Assembly: GCA_028023455.1 (NCBI GenBank)
Contig: JAQFVV010000063.1
Span: forward strand, 6,950,271 to 7,014,270
Direction: 5' to 3'
DNA: 64,000 nt
Source of the DNA: Epiperipatus broadwayi
Taxonomy: Eukaryota; Onychophora; Udeonychophora; Euonychophora; Peripatidae
Below the pieces are notes generated by a model, which had not been told where the DNA came from, ran no database searches, and saw nothing but the letters and a program-made list of their open reading frames with translations. Numbering within the stretch: position 1 is the first letter of the stretch; the number at the start of each line of letters is the position of its first letter. The position numbers and the translations under genes are program-made. Below are positions 43,301 through 56,329 of this stretch, one piece after another.

Positions 43301-46299
43301 CTTCTCTCAGATATCAGATTTACAATCAGAAAAGTTTTCAGCAGGGGAGAGTATTCATTAAAAATGTTACTTTTAAATGATGGTGGTGGTTTCCACTAGA
43401 ACACCAAGGGGGAGAGAGAATATGTAGGCTTTCACAAAATAATTACACAAAAAAAAGTAATTTAAATAACTTAAATATAATATCACTTGTAAGAATATTT
43501 AAGTTTCCATTTATAAAGTAAGTACTTTACTTAAGTACTTCAAAACATTTGTTAATTTACAAGAAATAGATTTCTTTCCTCTGAAGTAGAAATAGTCATA
43601 ATAAATTAGAGTTTTTTTATGCTGTTATAGATAGAGTAATTAACATTTGTTATATTAACAGCTTGAATAATTGCTTATTTCAGTAATATAATATAACATC
43701 AAATATTTTCTTCTTCTTTTTTTGAAGATAAATCAAACTGGTAATATACTCATCATAAAAAAATTATAGTTTTTATTAAATAAAATTCAAAGTTCTTTAC
43801 ATAAGGTAAATTAATCCCAAGTAATATCTGATATGAAATGAATATTTCTAGGAAAACTATGATAAAGTTATTTAACAATTTTAATATTATTGTTTTTGCT
43901 GTTAAAAGTTTCAAATATTGTACAGAAAACTTAAATATGACATAGATGTTGAAATTAATATGTCTATATGTTGTTATAGTGATAATAATAATATTCTTCA
44001 CAGCTTTCAAATATGTGATGTTTAAATATTCCCAGAACAAATTTTATCAATAAAGCTGTCTGCAATGAAGATTTCTTAATCTTGAAGTTTACATTTGCAC
44101 ATAGTGAGTGACTGGATAATTTTAAAATTATCCTAACATAATTTAAGCTAAGAAAATAAAATTTTAAATAAAATTATACTTTTGAATTAAAACTGAAATT
44201 TAAAAAAATGTTTTCAAGAGAAGATAAGTGAAGAGTTTTGAGTGAGAGTAAGAGTGTCAATTTCATCTACTTTTAACTGAAGTCAGGTGATCACTTTAAA
44301 ATACTGGATATTGACATTTAAATCTATGCCTTCTTCCCTTTGTTGGTTCAAATCCACATTCTACTGAAAACAAGGAAGATTGCTAACCAAAATTTAATTA
44401 ATATTTTGTTTTAAAATAAATTAATTTTCCTGCATAGACAATAAAAAATTAAAAATATTTATTGTTATTTAAATATTAGAATAAAATAAAATATTGCACA
44501 AATGAAATTTACATTATTTTAAAAATAAAGATATTAACCATGATGTATAACACATTTAATTTATCATTCATTTCAACATAAACAAGTTTCTCAGAATATA
44601 ATTTTATATTGTCTTTTAAAATTAGACATTGAATAAGTACTTTAAACTAAATGAATATTATAATTAAAATTTTTATTCATTTATTCATTTGGACTTTCAT
44701 TTGTCTATTATTTAAAAATTCTATTTTTAATTATTATTAGCTTTACTAAACTGCTTGTAAGTAAATAAATTTTAAACATTTAATAACACTTAATTATAAT
44801 ATTTTATGTTAAAACTAAACTGAAATTAAACATTATGAATTCATCTGCTTATCAAAAAAACCTGAATATAGGGTTTGAACCCAGTTTTTTAATATTAAAA
44901 TTAATACCAGCATTTAAAAATATTTTAGCTGTTAAATTATGACTAAATTAACACTAGTATATGTTAAAAGACCTTACCTATCAATTTAATTTATCAGATA
45001 TTAAAATTTTAAATACTTCGAGTATAAATAGCACTTATTCAAACTAAAATATTATAAGTTAAGCTGTCAAAATTATTTTACAGCTATAAAATTTACAAGT
45101 ATACTGATATAGTAACTTTCATATGCATAATCATAGCATTATAAGGCACTAACAAAATTTCATTACTATAAAAGTTAAACTATATAATTTTTTTTAGATA
45201 TTTTGGCATAAGACCTATGCTGGCATTTAGCTTCAGGCAAAGCTAAAGGTCACAATATATATATATTACATGATTTGTAAAAAGTTAGTTCAAACTTTTA
45301 TGGAAGTTTTAATTTCACTTCTATATTTGTTATAAGTAGTACTTGCAGTTTATTTTAAAAGGTGGGCAAAGGTATGAATTAAAGAGCAATTTTACTAACT
45401 GTTTATTGTGTTTCTTTGATAATAGATTACTGGAATATTTATTGGTTTAATATAAATAAGAATTGTGATGCCATAATTCATATATAACTACTTGTTAGTT
45501 ATTGAAAATTACGGTTTATTTTATCTGTAATATTATTGAATGATACATTATAAAAATGATTAAATAATCACTAGTACTCAGTTTATCTTGGATGATTCAT
45601 AAAAAGTTTATTTTATATTCTCAGCAATTTTAAATTCACTGTTCTCTGTTATTACTCCTACTATCTATTTAAAAATAAATAAAAATAGGAAATAGGTATT
45701 GAACTTTTTTACCTATCCATTATGTTGCTTTTGGCAACAGATTTCTGAAATATTTATTGATTACCCGTATTTATAAAAGTCAATGGAATTAGAATATATA
45801 TAAACTATAATGCAAACTATTACATATATTAGTATTAACTCAATATAAAATTGCGCTCCAGTCCTTCCACTTCCACACTACATTTTTTAAATGTATGATT
45901 TCTTAATTGTTAAGTGAAAGTTAACAATCGTAGATTTATGTTCAATAGAAAACAGGTGAATCTAGGCGCAGTATTGAGAAAAGATTGAAGGAACATGAAC
46001 TCTTCATGAAGAGAGAAACCATAGTAAAAGAAAAATTAAGGAGGCAATTTTTATAAACAGGAATAAAGCGCATTTAATAAATCGGCAAGCTTCTAACATT
46101 AAAATACGAGATTCGTGGAATTTGAATTGATGACGTTTGCTTCCGCTTTTGGTTTTTGAATTTAATGGCAGTTGAGGCAGGTTAGAAAGTAACGGAAAGT
46201 ACTTCTGCGGATTTAAGGATTGTTTGTAATTGTTTGTAAACCGTTAAAAATATTATTTCAATTATAATATATATGACGACCTATTATTTAGGACTTATA
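40318..46299. other. Long AT-rich stretch, no gene found
   Basis: About 6 kb without any recognised coding, RNA or element signal. Frames such as 43753-44040 (minus) are hydrophobic, Ile/Leu-rich products of AT bias. A (TA) tract lies near 45254-45266. 45850-46260 is slightly richer in G/C and may be the 5' flank or leader of the RTE element that follows. Confidence 0.45.
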
Positions 46300-49035
46300 A
46301 CTGTAGGTCACTTTCAAGTGAAGGAAGATTGCATGAATTGGAAGGAGACCTGTCTAATATTAAATGGGGCCTTATTGGACATTGTGAAGTTAAAAGAAAG
46401 GTGAAAAGACAATTTATTTAAAAAGTGGACATGTACTGTACTACAAAAACACAAACATTGAAAGTACAAGTTGAGTAAGGTTTATTATAAATAAAAAAAA
46501 TAGAATAACATCATTGATGGTTTATCGGACAGAGTAGCAAGATTATTTATTCAACTTAACAGTAGATACCAAATGTAGATGATTCAGGTTTATGCCTCAA
46601 CAAGATCTCATTGATGAAGAGTAGATGGTATTTACATGAGTGTGCAAAAGGTTTTTAATCAAACCAAACAACATTTTAAAATAGTCATAAGAAACTTTAA
46701 TGCTAGAATTGGTAAAGAATTAAAAGATAAAAGTTCTGGAGGTAAATTTGGTTATGGTGATAGAAATGAGAGACTATTTAGACTTTTGAATTTGCAGAAC
46801 AATAAAAACTTTATATTATGAATTCTTATTTTTGATAAAAATGCTAACTGGAAATGGACATGGAAGCATCCAAATGAAGATCTAGCAGAATTGGATTATA
46901 TTTTGATTAACAGAAAATTTATATATTTCAAGAATGTAATATTCTTAAGAAATTCTCCACAGAAAGTAATTATTGATTGGAGAAATGTAAGATACATGTT
47001 AATGCAAAACTAAAGAGACAAAAATTATTAAGAAAAACAATATTCACAGTTGATATTCCTAATCTTCAGAAATATTCCAATGAATTTAAATTAGAATTTG
47101 CAAATTGTTTTCAAATATTAGCAAATTTTGAAAAAATCAATATAAAGATAACTCATGCACTTATAAAAATTAAAACAAAGAAAATTGGTATATAAAATTA
47201 GCCATTGACTAGTAAAATTTCTACTGAGACAAGACAATTTATAAAGAAAAGAAAAAATTATAAAATATAAAAATGATATATTATGTAAGAAGGATGCAAT
47301 ATTTCAAATTTTGTGAAAGTTGATAGCAATATAAGAAAGTGTAATTGCAAACTAGCAAGAAAAACTATAGAAGACAATAAAAGTCTCAGTAATGTAAAAT
47401 AACATCTTGGTAATGGTAGACAATTTACTTCTGCAATAAAAAAAGATGAAAATATTACTAAAAAAAGAGATGACATCATGAAATAAGTACAAGAGTCCTA
47501 TCAAAAATTATATAGCAATAAAGGACAAGAAAAATTACCTCTTACAATTAGTAATCTTCTGAATTGCCCAGGATTTTAAATAAAGAAGTGAGACATGCAA
47601 TTAAATTTATAAAGAAAGAAACAGCTTCAAGTGATGCTGAAATTATAATCAATATCTTAAATGAAGCAGGTGAAAAAAAATTTTGAGAGTTATATACCAG
47701 ATGTCTAAATGATAAAGATGTATCAGATAATTCAAAGAATGCAGTATTAATATTTTAAAAATGTAATAAAGAAAATATTAGAAATTATAGACCTATTGGT
47801 CTTTTATCAGTTCTATACAAAAATGTTACCAGAATAATTACAACTCATCTACAGTGAATTTTGGATGCTAACCAACCAAAAAACAAGGCGAATTTAAAAG
47901 TGTCTTTAGTACAGTGACCCATATCCAAAAGTTATAGAAAGGACCAATAGATATGAATTGCCATTATACTTTGGATTTCTAGATGATAAAACAGCATTTG
48001 ATTCCATATGCATATAATAACTTAAGTGATTAAAACATTGGATCATTAAGTTATAACTCTAGGATATTGTCATATTCTGAAGAATATTAAAATACAACAG
48101 TAACAATTAGATTACATATTAATACTAGGAAGATTAACAGTGAGAAGGTTATATAACCTGGTAATTCTATATCTCCAAAATTTTTACAGCAGTTTTTCAA
48201 GAATTATTTTGTGAATTAAAATAGGGAGCTAAGGGAATAAAAGTAAATGGATATTATTTAAGTCATCTAAACTTTGAAGATGATGCAGTTATTTTTGCAA
48301 ATAATTCTTTAGAGCTTCAGCACATGTTGCAAGAGTTATCTAATGAAAGTAAGAAAGTATGTCTAAAGATAAATCTTGAAAAACTAAAGAATATTCAATG
48401 GATTTTCTCAAAAAAAAAAAAATAAAGATTGATAATAATGAGTTAGAAGTTAAAAACTACAAATACCTTAGTGAGATTATTATGACAGAAAGAAACATAA
48501 TGAATAAAATTAGTCATAGAATTAAACTTGGTTTGAGTGATTTTTCTAAAAATAACATAATATTAAGAGAACATACACATAAGTTTGAAAGGGAATGTCT
48601 TAATAAATGTGTTTTATCAGTTTTTACTTATGAATCTGAGATTTGTACACTTAACAGAAAAGCACTCAAAAAATATGGAGAGATCCATGTTAAGAATAAC
48701 AAAAAGAGATTGAAAACAAAATAGATGGGTGAGAAAACAATCAGGCGTACTGACATTCCTGAAAGAATTAAGAGACTAAAGTGGAATTGGACTGGAGACA
48801 TTGCTAGAAGAGATGATAATCGATGGACAATTAAAATCTTAAACTGTATTCCAAAAGATTGTAAAAGACATAGGAATATATCACATGTGAGATGGATGAA
48901 TGAAATAATAAAGTGTGCTGGAGTGATATGGAGAAAAAAGGCTAGAGATCAAAGAAGATGGATTAAACTTGGAGAGACTTTCATTCTGCAGAGTACTGAT
49001 AATGGATAAAAATGATGATAATGATTATAATAAAT
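46300..49035 (+). mobile_element. RTE-clade LINE, copy 1, near full length but dead
   Basis: APE endonuclease start at about 46325 (LEGDLSNIKWGLIGHCEVKRK). The catalytic stretch IVIRNFNARIG (46680-46715) is usually GDFNAR. Then RT: NYRPIGLLSVLYKN (47790-47825), a FEDDAVIFANN block (48276-48305) where FADD is expected, the thumb, and a C-terminal region ending WIKLGETFILQS (48960-48995). Frames at 46636-46821, 46977-47195, 48398-48724 and 48725-49009 are its pieces. The 3' end is a GATAATGGAT...AATGATGATAATG tail, typical of RTE elements, which end in short tandem repeats rather than poly(A). Numerous stops and shifts. It acts by target-primed reverse transcription when intact. Confidence 0.85.
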
Positions 49036-49174
49036 AGTTGCATTTCTTGATTATTACATGTTGAACTTAATGGGGTAATATTACTATTTGTGTAAAGTTA
49101 ATGATATTTTAACTGACTATTTTCTATTGAGTGTATTTATGATAAAGTAAACATTAAAAGAAAAGCTAACTAAT
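49036..49174. other. AT-rich spacer
   Basis: Nothing recognised between the RTE tail and the Penelope tail. Confidence 0.5.
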
Positions 49175-49660
49175 CAATAAATAATCAAAATTATACCAAA
49201 TTCAAAACTCAACCAGACTATCCAAGAGAATAAACTCTAAAACCCTACCAATAGTTTCACTGCTACAAGCAGACTTCTCAAGTGTAAAGAACTCCAAATT
49301 AGCAACATATTTAAACTAAACATAACCCACAATTCCATTTATCTCTCATCCACTCTTAATATTAAAAGAACTTTTGCATAAGTTAACTACTTCAGAATTA
49401 TAAAATTTTAATAATAAAGATTTTTTAATTTTTCTTTTTATTTCATTTCTCTCAAAGAAGACAATCTTAGATTCATCAAACCTAATAATGTGGCTGTATC
49501 TTTTATATGGATGTATAAGGCAGAACTAAGATATTTATTTCTAATCCTACTTTTATGTACCTTTATTCTTTCATTTAAACTGAAGCTACTCTGACATATA
49601 TATACCTTCTTACAAAAACAAGAAATAATATACATTACTCCAGAAGTCTTTCTATCAAAA
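49175..49660 (-). pseudogene. Penelope-like element GIY-YIG end, minus strand
   Basis: On the minus strand from 49635 the frame reads YIISCFCKKVYICQSSFSLNERIKVHK, the GIY-YIG nuclease start of Penelope-like elements (usual form Y-x-I-x-C...VYIGxTxRxLxxRxxEH). Gly is replaced by Cys in YIG. A one-base shift leads to DESKIVFFERNEIKRKIKKSL, matching the family's conserved glutamate-containing ending, then SSFNIKSG and a stop near 49283. The tail (49175-49283) is non-coding. The reverse transcriptase upstream is missing: the Tigger insertion and decay lie there. The tail recurs in inverted orientation at 51405-51600. Confidence 0.7.
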
Positions 49661-49836
49661 ATTTATTTTGTATTATTTAATAAATTATTCAAAGTAATTC
49701 CTTTTTTTTCCAAGCAATTTTCTTATTTCCAAACAAATTACTATTTTTACATACAATTTTGTAAGAATATAATTTAAATGGCGCAGAAATAAATTCTTAT
49801 TTTTCTTTATCCTTTACATTATTACAAATATTATTA

Positions 49837-51317
49837 CACCCGGGTCTCATTTTATGCCAATTTATTTAATGCAATTTTGAAGTTATGTGATTCATGTTTC
49901 TTCTTAATATCTTTGTATGTGTTTTTCTTTTATGTGATAAAAATTATTAGATCAGAAGTTGAGCTCTGATAATGCGCTATTACTTTAAATATTATAAATT
50001 GCGGACTCACGTCATATTTAAAGTAATAGCGCATTATCGGAGTTCGACTTCCATCTAATAATTTCAATATTTTCAGCACTTTATAATAGTACTGTAATAG
50101 ATTTTATGCAATAAAGAAGTTCATAATTCACTTAAAATCAGGATTTCCCCATTTTATATACACACATTAAATTTTACAAGATTATAATGTAAATCTGTTC
50201 AAACGTTATAGATGCCTACACTATGTACGTTGTTGTTTTTGCATTTTAAATCACGTTCTATTTTTGCTTTTTTTAAAAAGAGTATGTAATCAATTAATCA
50301 TTTAGTATCCACAAGTAATAAATTTTACAAGACTATAATGTAAATCTGCTTAAATGTTATAGATGAAAAATACTATGTATGTTGTTGTTTTTGCATTTTA
50401 AATCACGTTTTATTTTTGCTTTTTATAAAAAGAGTACCTAATCAATTAATCATTTAGTGTCTGCAAGTTTATTTTTAAAAGGTAAGTAACAGTGGTGGGC
50501 ACAATTAAATTTGACAATTAAAATCTGATTTTCAATTGTAATTAACAATTTCAAAATTACGTAACGTGATCTGAAATTAATGTAATGTGAAACTATGAAA
50601 TTTGATTTTTAAACTGAATTGAAAATTAAAGACAAAAATAATTTAATTTTTAATTGTTAGTTTTAATAAATTTTGCCTAACAGTAGTGAGTCGGCGTTTT
50701 TTTATTGTCGTAAGTCTAAGTTCTTATTTTTATTTTAAACTTTTAGTTTACCCTAATGGAGAGGAAAAAACACCCAAGAAAATAAATTTCTTTGGAAATA
50801 AAAATATCAATTTTAGATCGCTTAGCAAAATGGGAAGGATCAACAGCAATTGGAAAATGTTTTAGTTGTTGTATTTCCTCTTGACTTTATTTAAGGAGAA
50901 GCTACAGTACCTCACATCACATCACATCATGACAAATCTGATGTCTCAAATAGCTATAATGATTAAAATACTGTACATGTATGAAAAAAATGTAAATTAC
51001 GCATAAAAATATATTGTTTTGAATAAAATTAAATACTGTAGTTAATAAAAAAAGTAAAAAAAGTTTGTCTTGTATCAATTTTTTTCAAATTTGAAATTTT
51101 TTATTAGTCATATTTTATTATTATTTTTTTATGCGAATTTAAAGTAATTTTACCTTTTTTTTTCTTAATTAAATTTTACGTTGTTGCTTTGCTTTTATGC
51201 GATTTTTGGAAAATTAAGGTATCCCCCATTTTTCAAGAGTTAAGTCTATTTTTGTGCAATTTCTTTTGTGTGCATTTTCTGAGGAACCTATCTACCACAT
51301 AAAATGAGACCCAGGTG
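49837..51317 (+). mobile_element. Tigger/pogo-type DNA transposon, internally deleted
   Basis: 1.48-kb element with terminal inverted repeats CACCCGGGTCTCATTTTATG (left) and the complement of CACCTGGGTCTCATTTTATG (right), TA on both flanks. Inside: a 110-bp hairpin (49948-50056, GCGCTATTACTTTAAATAT arms), a 150-bp direct duplication (50165-50315 and 50318-50470), and a CAGTGGTGGGCACAATTAAA word (50490). A short transposase start (50756-50875) reads MERKKHPRK, stop, then SLEIKISILDRLAKWEGSTA. A 950-bp relative lies inverted at 17467-18416. It is inserted beside or into Penelope sequence. Confidence 0.8.
50756..50881 (+). pseudogene. Tigger/pogo transposase N-terminal remnant
   Basis: About 42 codons starting MERKKHPRK, one in-frame stop, then SLEIKISILDRLAKWEGSTA and IGKCFS. 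This matches the first helix-turn-helix (CENP-B N-terminal / Psq-like) of pogo-group transposases: basic start, L-x-x-K-x-x-I-L-x-R-L-x-x-G-E-S-x-x-x-I-G, here with W for the usual G of KGES. It would bind the terminal repeats in the nucleus. The second HTH and the DDE catalytic core are absent, removed by the deletion that made this element non-autonomous. Confidence 0.65.
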
Positions 51318-51389
51318 TACTATTAAATAAAATACTTTTAACAAATTTATCAGAGTAGGCAACATTCAAATAATCTTTATACAACTGAT

Positions 51390-51610
51390 CTTCTTGAAAC
51401 AAAGCGAACTTATTTAAGTTCTTTTAATATTAAGGGTGGATGGGATGTAAATGGAATTGTGGGTAATGTTTAGTTTAAATATGTTAATTTGTAGTTCTTT
51501 ATACTTGAGAAGTCTGCTTGTAGCAGTGAAACCATTGGTAGTGTTTTAGAGTTTATTTTCTTGGATAATCTGGTTGAGTTGTGAATTTGGTGTAATTTTG
51601 ATTATGATAA
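51390..51610 (+). pseudogene. Penelope-like element 3' end, plus strand
   Basis: Reads LSSFNIKGGWDVNGIVGNV then stop (about 51408-51470), followed by the same non-coding tail as the minus copy: TTTGTAGTTCTTTA, GAGAAGTCTGCTTGTAGCAG, TTTTAGAGTTTAT and TGGTTGAGTTGTGAATTTGG. It is cleaner than the minus copy at the GGW position. It is an inverted repeat of 49175-49390 with the Tigger element between. Confidence 0.7.
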
Positions 51611-52598
51611 AGTATAGATTTAAACACAATCGTGGGTGAATAAGTTTATACTTTAAAAACAAACGATTCTTTTATGATACTTTTATACTATGAGCTGTTA
51701 AGTTAAAACTGGTCTGTTATCTTAAACATGATGATAGTAAACATTTTATATTTATATTTGCAATATCTTCTGTTTTCACATCTTGTTAAAATATTTTTAT
51801 TATAGTAATTGATCTCAATAAAACTATTTTAGGTATTTTTGAAATTTGAAAAAGCTTGCTGCTTAATGTTTGTAGTGATTAAACTAATTCATTATTTGCT
51901 TGTTTATTTGTTTTAAATTAATTTAATATTTTATTTATTTGATTATTAATTATGTTATTTATTACATTTATGGAAAAAAAATCAAAGGATAATGCTCCCA
52001 TAAATTAATGTCTAAAGTTAGATACATATTCACTGTTTTCAAATGCTGTCCTAGACATTAATGAAAAATGCTGATGATAAAGTTGCTATAGGTTTTAATA
52101 AAGCAGATTAAAGTAATATTCATTTTGACTGGTACTGTGTATACCAGGTAATTGATTTGAATTTGTGGTTGAATAAATAAACTAATATTCAAATTGATGC
52201 TAAGTAAAATACCCAATAAAAGTTATAAATGTATTGTTAGTTTTGATTAAGAAAACACATTATAAATCAAGAAAAATTTGTATCGATAAAGATGATAGTT
52301 GTACTAATTATTTCTAATATATCTATGAATACATATTTGATAAATCATATTACAAACATTTTTTTTTTCAAATACGTTACCTGGAAGTATTTGAAAACAG
52401 TTTTGATAAGCTTGCAAATGGCATTGATAAAGTTAAAATTGTATTTGCAAGTTTATTAAAAATGCTTTGTTACCATTCTACTTATAAATAATTTCAGGTA
52501 ATGTGTGAACAAGAATATTCTGTAATATGATTATATTCTTACAGATTACATATTAGCCATCACACAAATTTATCCATGATTATTATAAGATTGTTTTG

Positions 52599-52602
<4 letters not shown>
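51611..52602. other. AT-rich DNA, no gene
   Basis: Nothing recognised. Confidence 0.5.

Positions 52603-52666
<64 letters not shown>
52603..52666. repeat. (TA)n microsatellite
   Basis: About 32 uninterrupted TA units. Confidence 0.95.
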
Positions 52667-52668
<2 letters not shown>

Positions 52669-52854
52669 AATTAAGAGAAAGCTGGCATTTTAAAAGTATT
52701 AGTTGACAAAAACTACAAGGATAGTTTAAAGCGATTCTAAGTGAAGGTTATAGATATATTTTGATAAACTTTTAAGTACTGCATTTTCTAATATTTATTT
52801 ATAAATTTACATATATTATTTTGAAAAAATACAGACATTGATTTCTAATATTAT

Positions 52855-52872
52855 TAATATATATATATATAT
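52855..52872. repeat. (TA)n tract at end of LTR D
   Basis: Directly outside the CA end (minus strand) of the family D LTR. Confidence 0.85.
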
Positions 52873-54452
52873 TGTAAAAAATTAGAACCTATGTAACAGT
52901 CATATTTGTACATTCACTCAACCAAATCCAGAGTTTTTGGCAAATTATACCGAGGCTGATCTAGATGAGGGTTTGAGACCTCAAATCGGATCGCACCTCA
53001 GCTCCTTTACCAATGCTCTTTGACTTACTACACTATGAATGACATATATGTGGTCATACTCAGAATCTTTTAAATTTGTGTGCCAACAGTAGCAAAGGGT
53101 GAAGCAAGAGACTCGAGAAATAATTAACAATTGACAGCTCAACTAAACACACACACACAACTTATGGCTAGTTATGTAATGCATATATTAATAAATTTGG
53201 AAAGTGACTCAATACAAACAGAGTGAATAAGACAACAAACATCAATATGCTTAAAATTATTTAATCTTGTCAAAACAACACTAACAATAACAATTAAGTG
53301 CACTGGATATTTCACTCGCAGGTGGCATGGTGAATATATGAACTACAAGTTCTCCAATCTATTGGACTCAATCAACTATTATAACATTTTTTTTATAAAT
53401 TAATAATTGTTTCTACATCTATAATGATGCTTTGATTATGCTCTTCCATTCCTACTAGGTTTGCCAAGAGTTAAATCTTAAGAGAGTGCCAACTTTATGT
53501 AATATATATCTAATATTATTATTATGTAATGAGCAGTCAATGCACTCTCTATGCAGATAGTATTATGTAAACCAGATCTGAGATTCAGATCAATGCTGAA
53601 CAAATAATATAATGGCAGGTGAACTGGTGCTTTGTAGCATAACTTCTGAGACTATGGCACTACACAAGTTATGTAAGAGATGTGGCTCGAATGTGCCTTT
53701 ACTCATGAGATTCAGTAACAATTACTTGGTTCTCATGTACTGGATGTTTGCTATCTGTGAACATTTACTTCAGATGATCAAATAGCCTTAATATATGGTG
53801 CTGGATACCAGTGTTCCAATTCTAAAAGAAATAATGGGATGGCTCTTAAAACCAAAAGCCCATTCAAAAGAGAGCTGTCTGAACTAAAATTAATGGGATG
53901 GCCCTTTAAACCAAATCCCATTTTAATAAGTATATAATAGCAAGGCATAATGCCCAAAATGCTTCATAAAAGCCCATTCGCAATGCTTTCTAAATATCCA
54001 TTATTAAATTTAGTAAAGTGCGAAATCTATAGTTTCATTCTGTGAAACTACCATATGCCAGTTTGTAAATTAGCATACTTAAACCATGCTAAAAAGGGAT
54101 TTATTAAAATGATCTAGTTTATGAATTAACCTACATAGTCTATAATAATAAACTAAGGAGGGCTAAAGCATATTTGGGACTTAAAATTGACTAATTACTT
54201 ATAATATGCTTTAAAATATCACTCTCACATATTCAACTAAACAGACCTTTAATAAGCAAACCTGTATGAAATATTAAGCCAAAACATAGCAGCTTAACTA
54301 ATATATATAAGAGTAGGTTTTCAGACCGGAGATTTAGAAGTATGCCAAAACAAGCATGAATTAACTTACTTGAGAACAAAAGTGTCTCTTTACATTTATA
54401 ATAATTAGTAATCTCCGCTCTGAAGGCATAGCACAAATTAATAAATGCATTG

Positions 54453-54454
<2 letters not shown>
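52873..54454 (-). mobile_element. Solo LTR, family D, minus strand, between TA tracts
   Basis: About 1.58 kb bounded by TA tracts. On the minus strand the end is TTTTTTACA before ATATAT, and the last 190 bases match 6985-7259 (GAGCATTGGTAAAGGAGCTGAGG, GATCAGCCTCGG, GAATGTACAAATATGACTGTTACA). The start reads TTACAATGCATT, so the TG is altered or displaced. CACCTGCGAGTGA (53317-53329) is shared with the plus copy. Two short repeats inside, TGGGATGG with CCCATT(A/T) at 53840-53860 and 53890-53925, look like a local duplication (AAAGCCCATTC / AAATCCCATTT). No ORF of note. Confidence 0.65.

Positions 54455-54520
<66 letters not shown>
54455..54520. repeat. (TA)n microsatellite at start of LTR D
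   Basis: About 33 TA units. The open frame on the minus strand through it (54233-54565) is an artefact of the repeat. Confidence 0.95.
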
Positions 54521-54523
<3 letters not shown>

Positions 54524-56329
54524 CATAACCATAGATGAGAATAGATAAAATAATAAGACAGTCATTATCTTTTCACAAGTTGAATTTAAAAGACTTAAGA
54601 GAAATTTAGATTAGGCCAGATTTTACAATTTAGCTTTTAAAGTTATTTTAAAATTACACAAATAGAAGTATGCTTATCTAACATAGTTTAATTAATTTAA
54701 GAGATTTAAGTTTAAGAGTTTGTGCACATTAACTATATTTTACAGCTAGCTATTAGGAAAGATTTAGAATTGCTATAGCATTAGGTTAGCTTGGTTGAGG
54801 ATTTGTTACTGGTTGTCTGACTATGAAGGCTTGCAGCTTGGTAGGATTACACACACATGGGCTGGTTCATTGGCTGTTCTTTCTATATGCTATTCTTTCA
54901 GGTAGGCTGGGGTTCGAGTCTTCCATCTCCATAAACAGGTCTGCCACCGAGGAGGCAGCAATGATGGTTTCTAGCCACTGATTTCCATTGTAAAAACTGG
55001 GCACACTGCCAGAATATAAGTCAACATGAGAGTAAACAAAATGAACTCCTATTCACTTCAAAATATTCTGGGGGTTTGTATATTTTCTTCCCCCCCCTCC
55101 TCTCACAAGCCATTAACATATTTGCAATCTTTATTTTCAAAACCTTAAAATCCAAGGAGTCATTAATTTTAGTAACTACAAAAGACCCCATTAGATTTAT
55201 TGCAGGCAGACCCTGTTAATGACTGTTAATGATTCTAACTTTATTTTATAAGATCCATAAAGTTTGTTTCTCAGCTTAGTGCAAAGTAATTCTGAGGGAT
55301 CCATAAATCTTGAATTTCTTTTTTCAAAGAGATCCAAGCCGCCAACATTTAGCATACACATAAGAAAAACACCTTTGAATTTAATTATTATATGCGAATA
55401 CCAACAATTCAGTAAATTGAATAACTTCAAAGACAATTCGGAAATAATTTAGAAAAACTTGTAATGTTTCTTAAATCTATCACATTACAGTTACCTTCGC
55501 ATATATACATAGGTATATTCTGTTCTCATATATACATGATGTCCACAGCTTAAACCAAATTTATTAATTTCAAATCACAAACCAAATCTTTATATAAAAT
55601 TGTAAAGGCATATACACCTACATACTAATATCAATCAGATGTGTGCGCAGATACAATTACCCAACTAAAACATTTATATAATATTACAAATGCGTATACA
55701 TTATAAATACAAACATTTAATATAGCAGATGTGTGCATATATACAATTACACACATATATGCATAAATATATGCTCCCATAGATTAAATTAACTAGTATA
55801 TGGTTATATATGTGTACCCCTAGGGTTCAAATTAGGAAAATGAAGACTACTATGATATATAGTAAGTGAAACTGTATGATGGCTAAATCATACTGTTTCA
55901 ATTTTGAACCCACTATAGCAAGGGCACTGTGCACTGAACGCAATGATGTGAAACGAAAAATCAAAAAGGCATGAATTATTGCAAATGATAATTATGCAAT
56001 AAACCGAAAAAAATCGTGCTTTACAATCTCCAAAAAATGGTCATTATAAAATTTGCATAAATTTTACATAAACCACAACTAAACTTCAGTTAAAAGTAGG
56101 CTATGATTATGGAGACTCAAGGTCTTCGAAAGTGCTAAGCCATATAACTTTGTAAGAGTTAGATAAGCTTCACTTTTTTGTGTAAAGCACAATCTCAATT
56201 AATTACTAATCAAAGGTGAAGTAAAAACTATTATTATATATAGATATTATCATCAAGATCATATTCAAGCACTATTGTTTGACTGCATGATGAAAGTATC
56301 TCTATATTTAATCTACTTTTTTTAATTCA
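54521..56329. other. No supported gene; possible tRNA-like repeat
   Basis: At about 54855-54935 GGCTGGTTCATTGGCTG and GGCTGGGGTTCGAGTCTTCC resemble A and B boxes of a tRNA-derived repeat. Overlapping frames on both strands at 55197-55452 share one stretch of DNA and have no recognised motif. A C-rich run lies at 55091-55099. Confidence 0.35.

Noticed and set aside
43753-44040. 95-codon hydrophobic minus-strand frame that could be a membrane protein
   Set aside because: Ile/Leu/Asn/Lys-rich composition is expected from AT bias, with no conserved motif or neighbours to support a gene.
54233-54565. 110-codon minus-strand frame
   Set aside because: Much of it is a Tyr-Ile run read from the (TA)n tract; the rest has no recognised motif.
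55197-55452. Gene on either strand
   Set aside because: Open frames overlap on opposite strands and neither shows a family motif or a coding-like composition.
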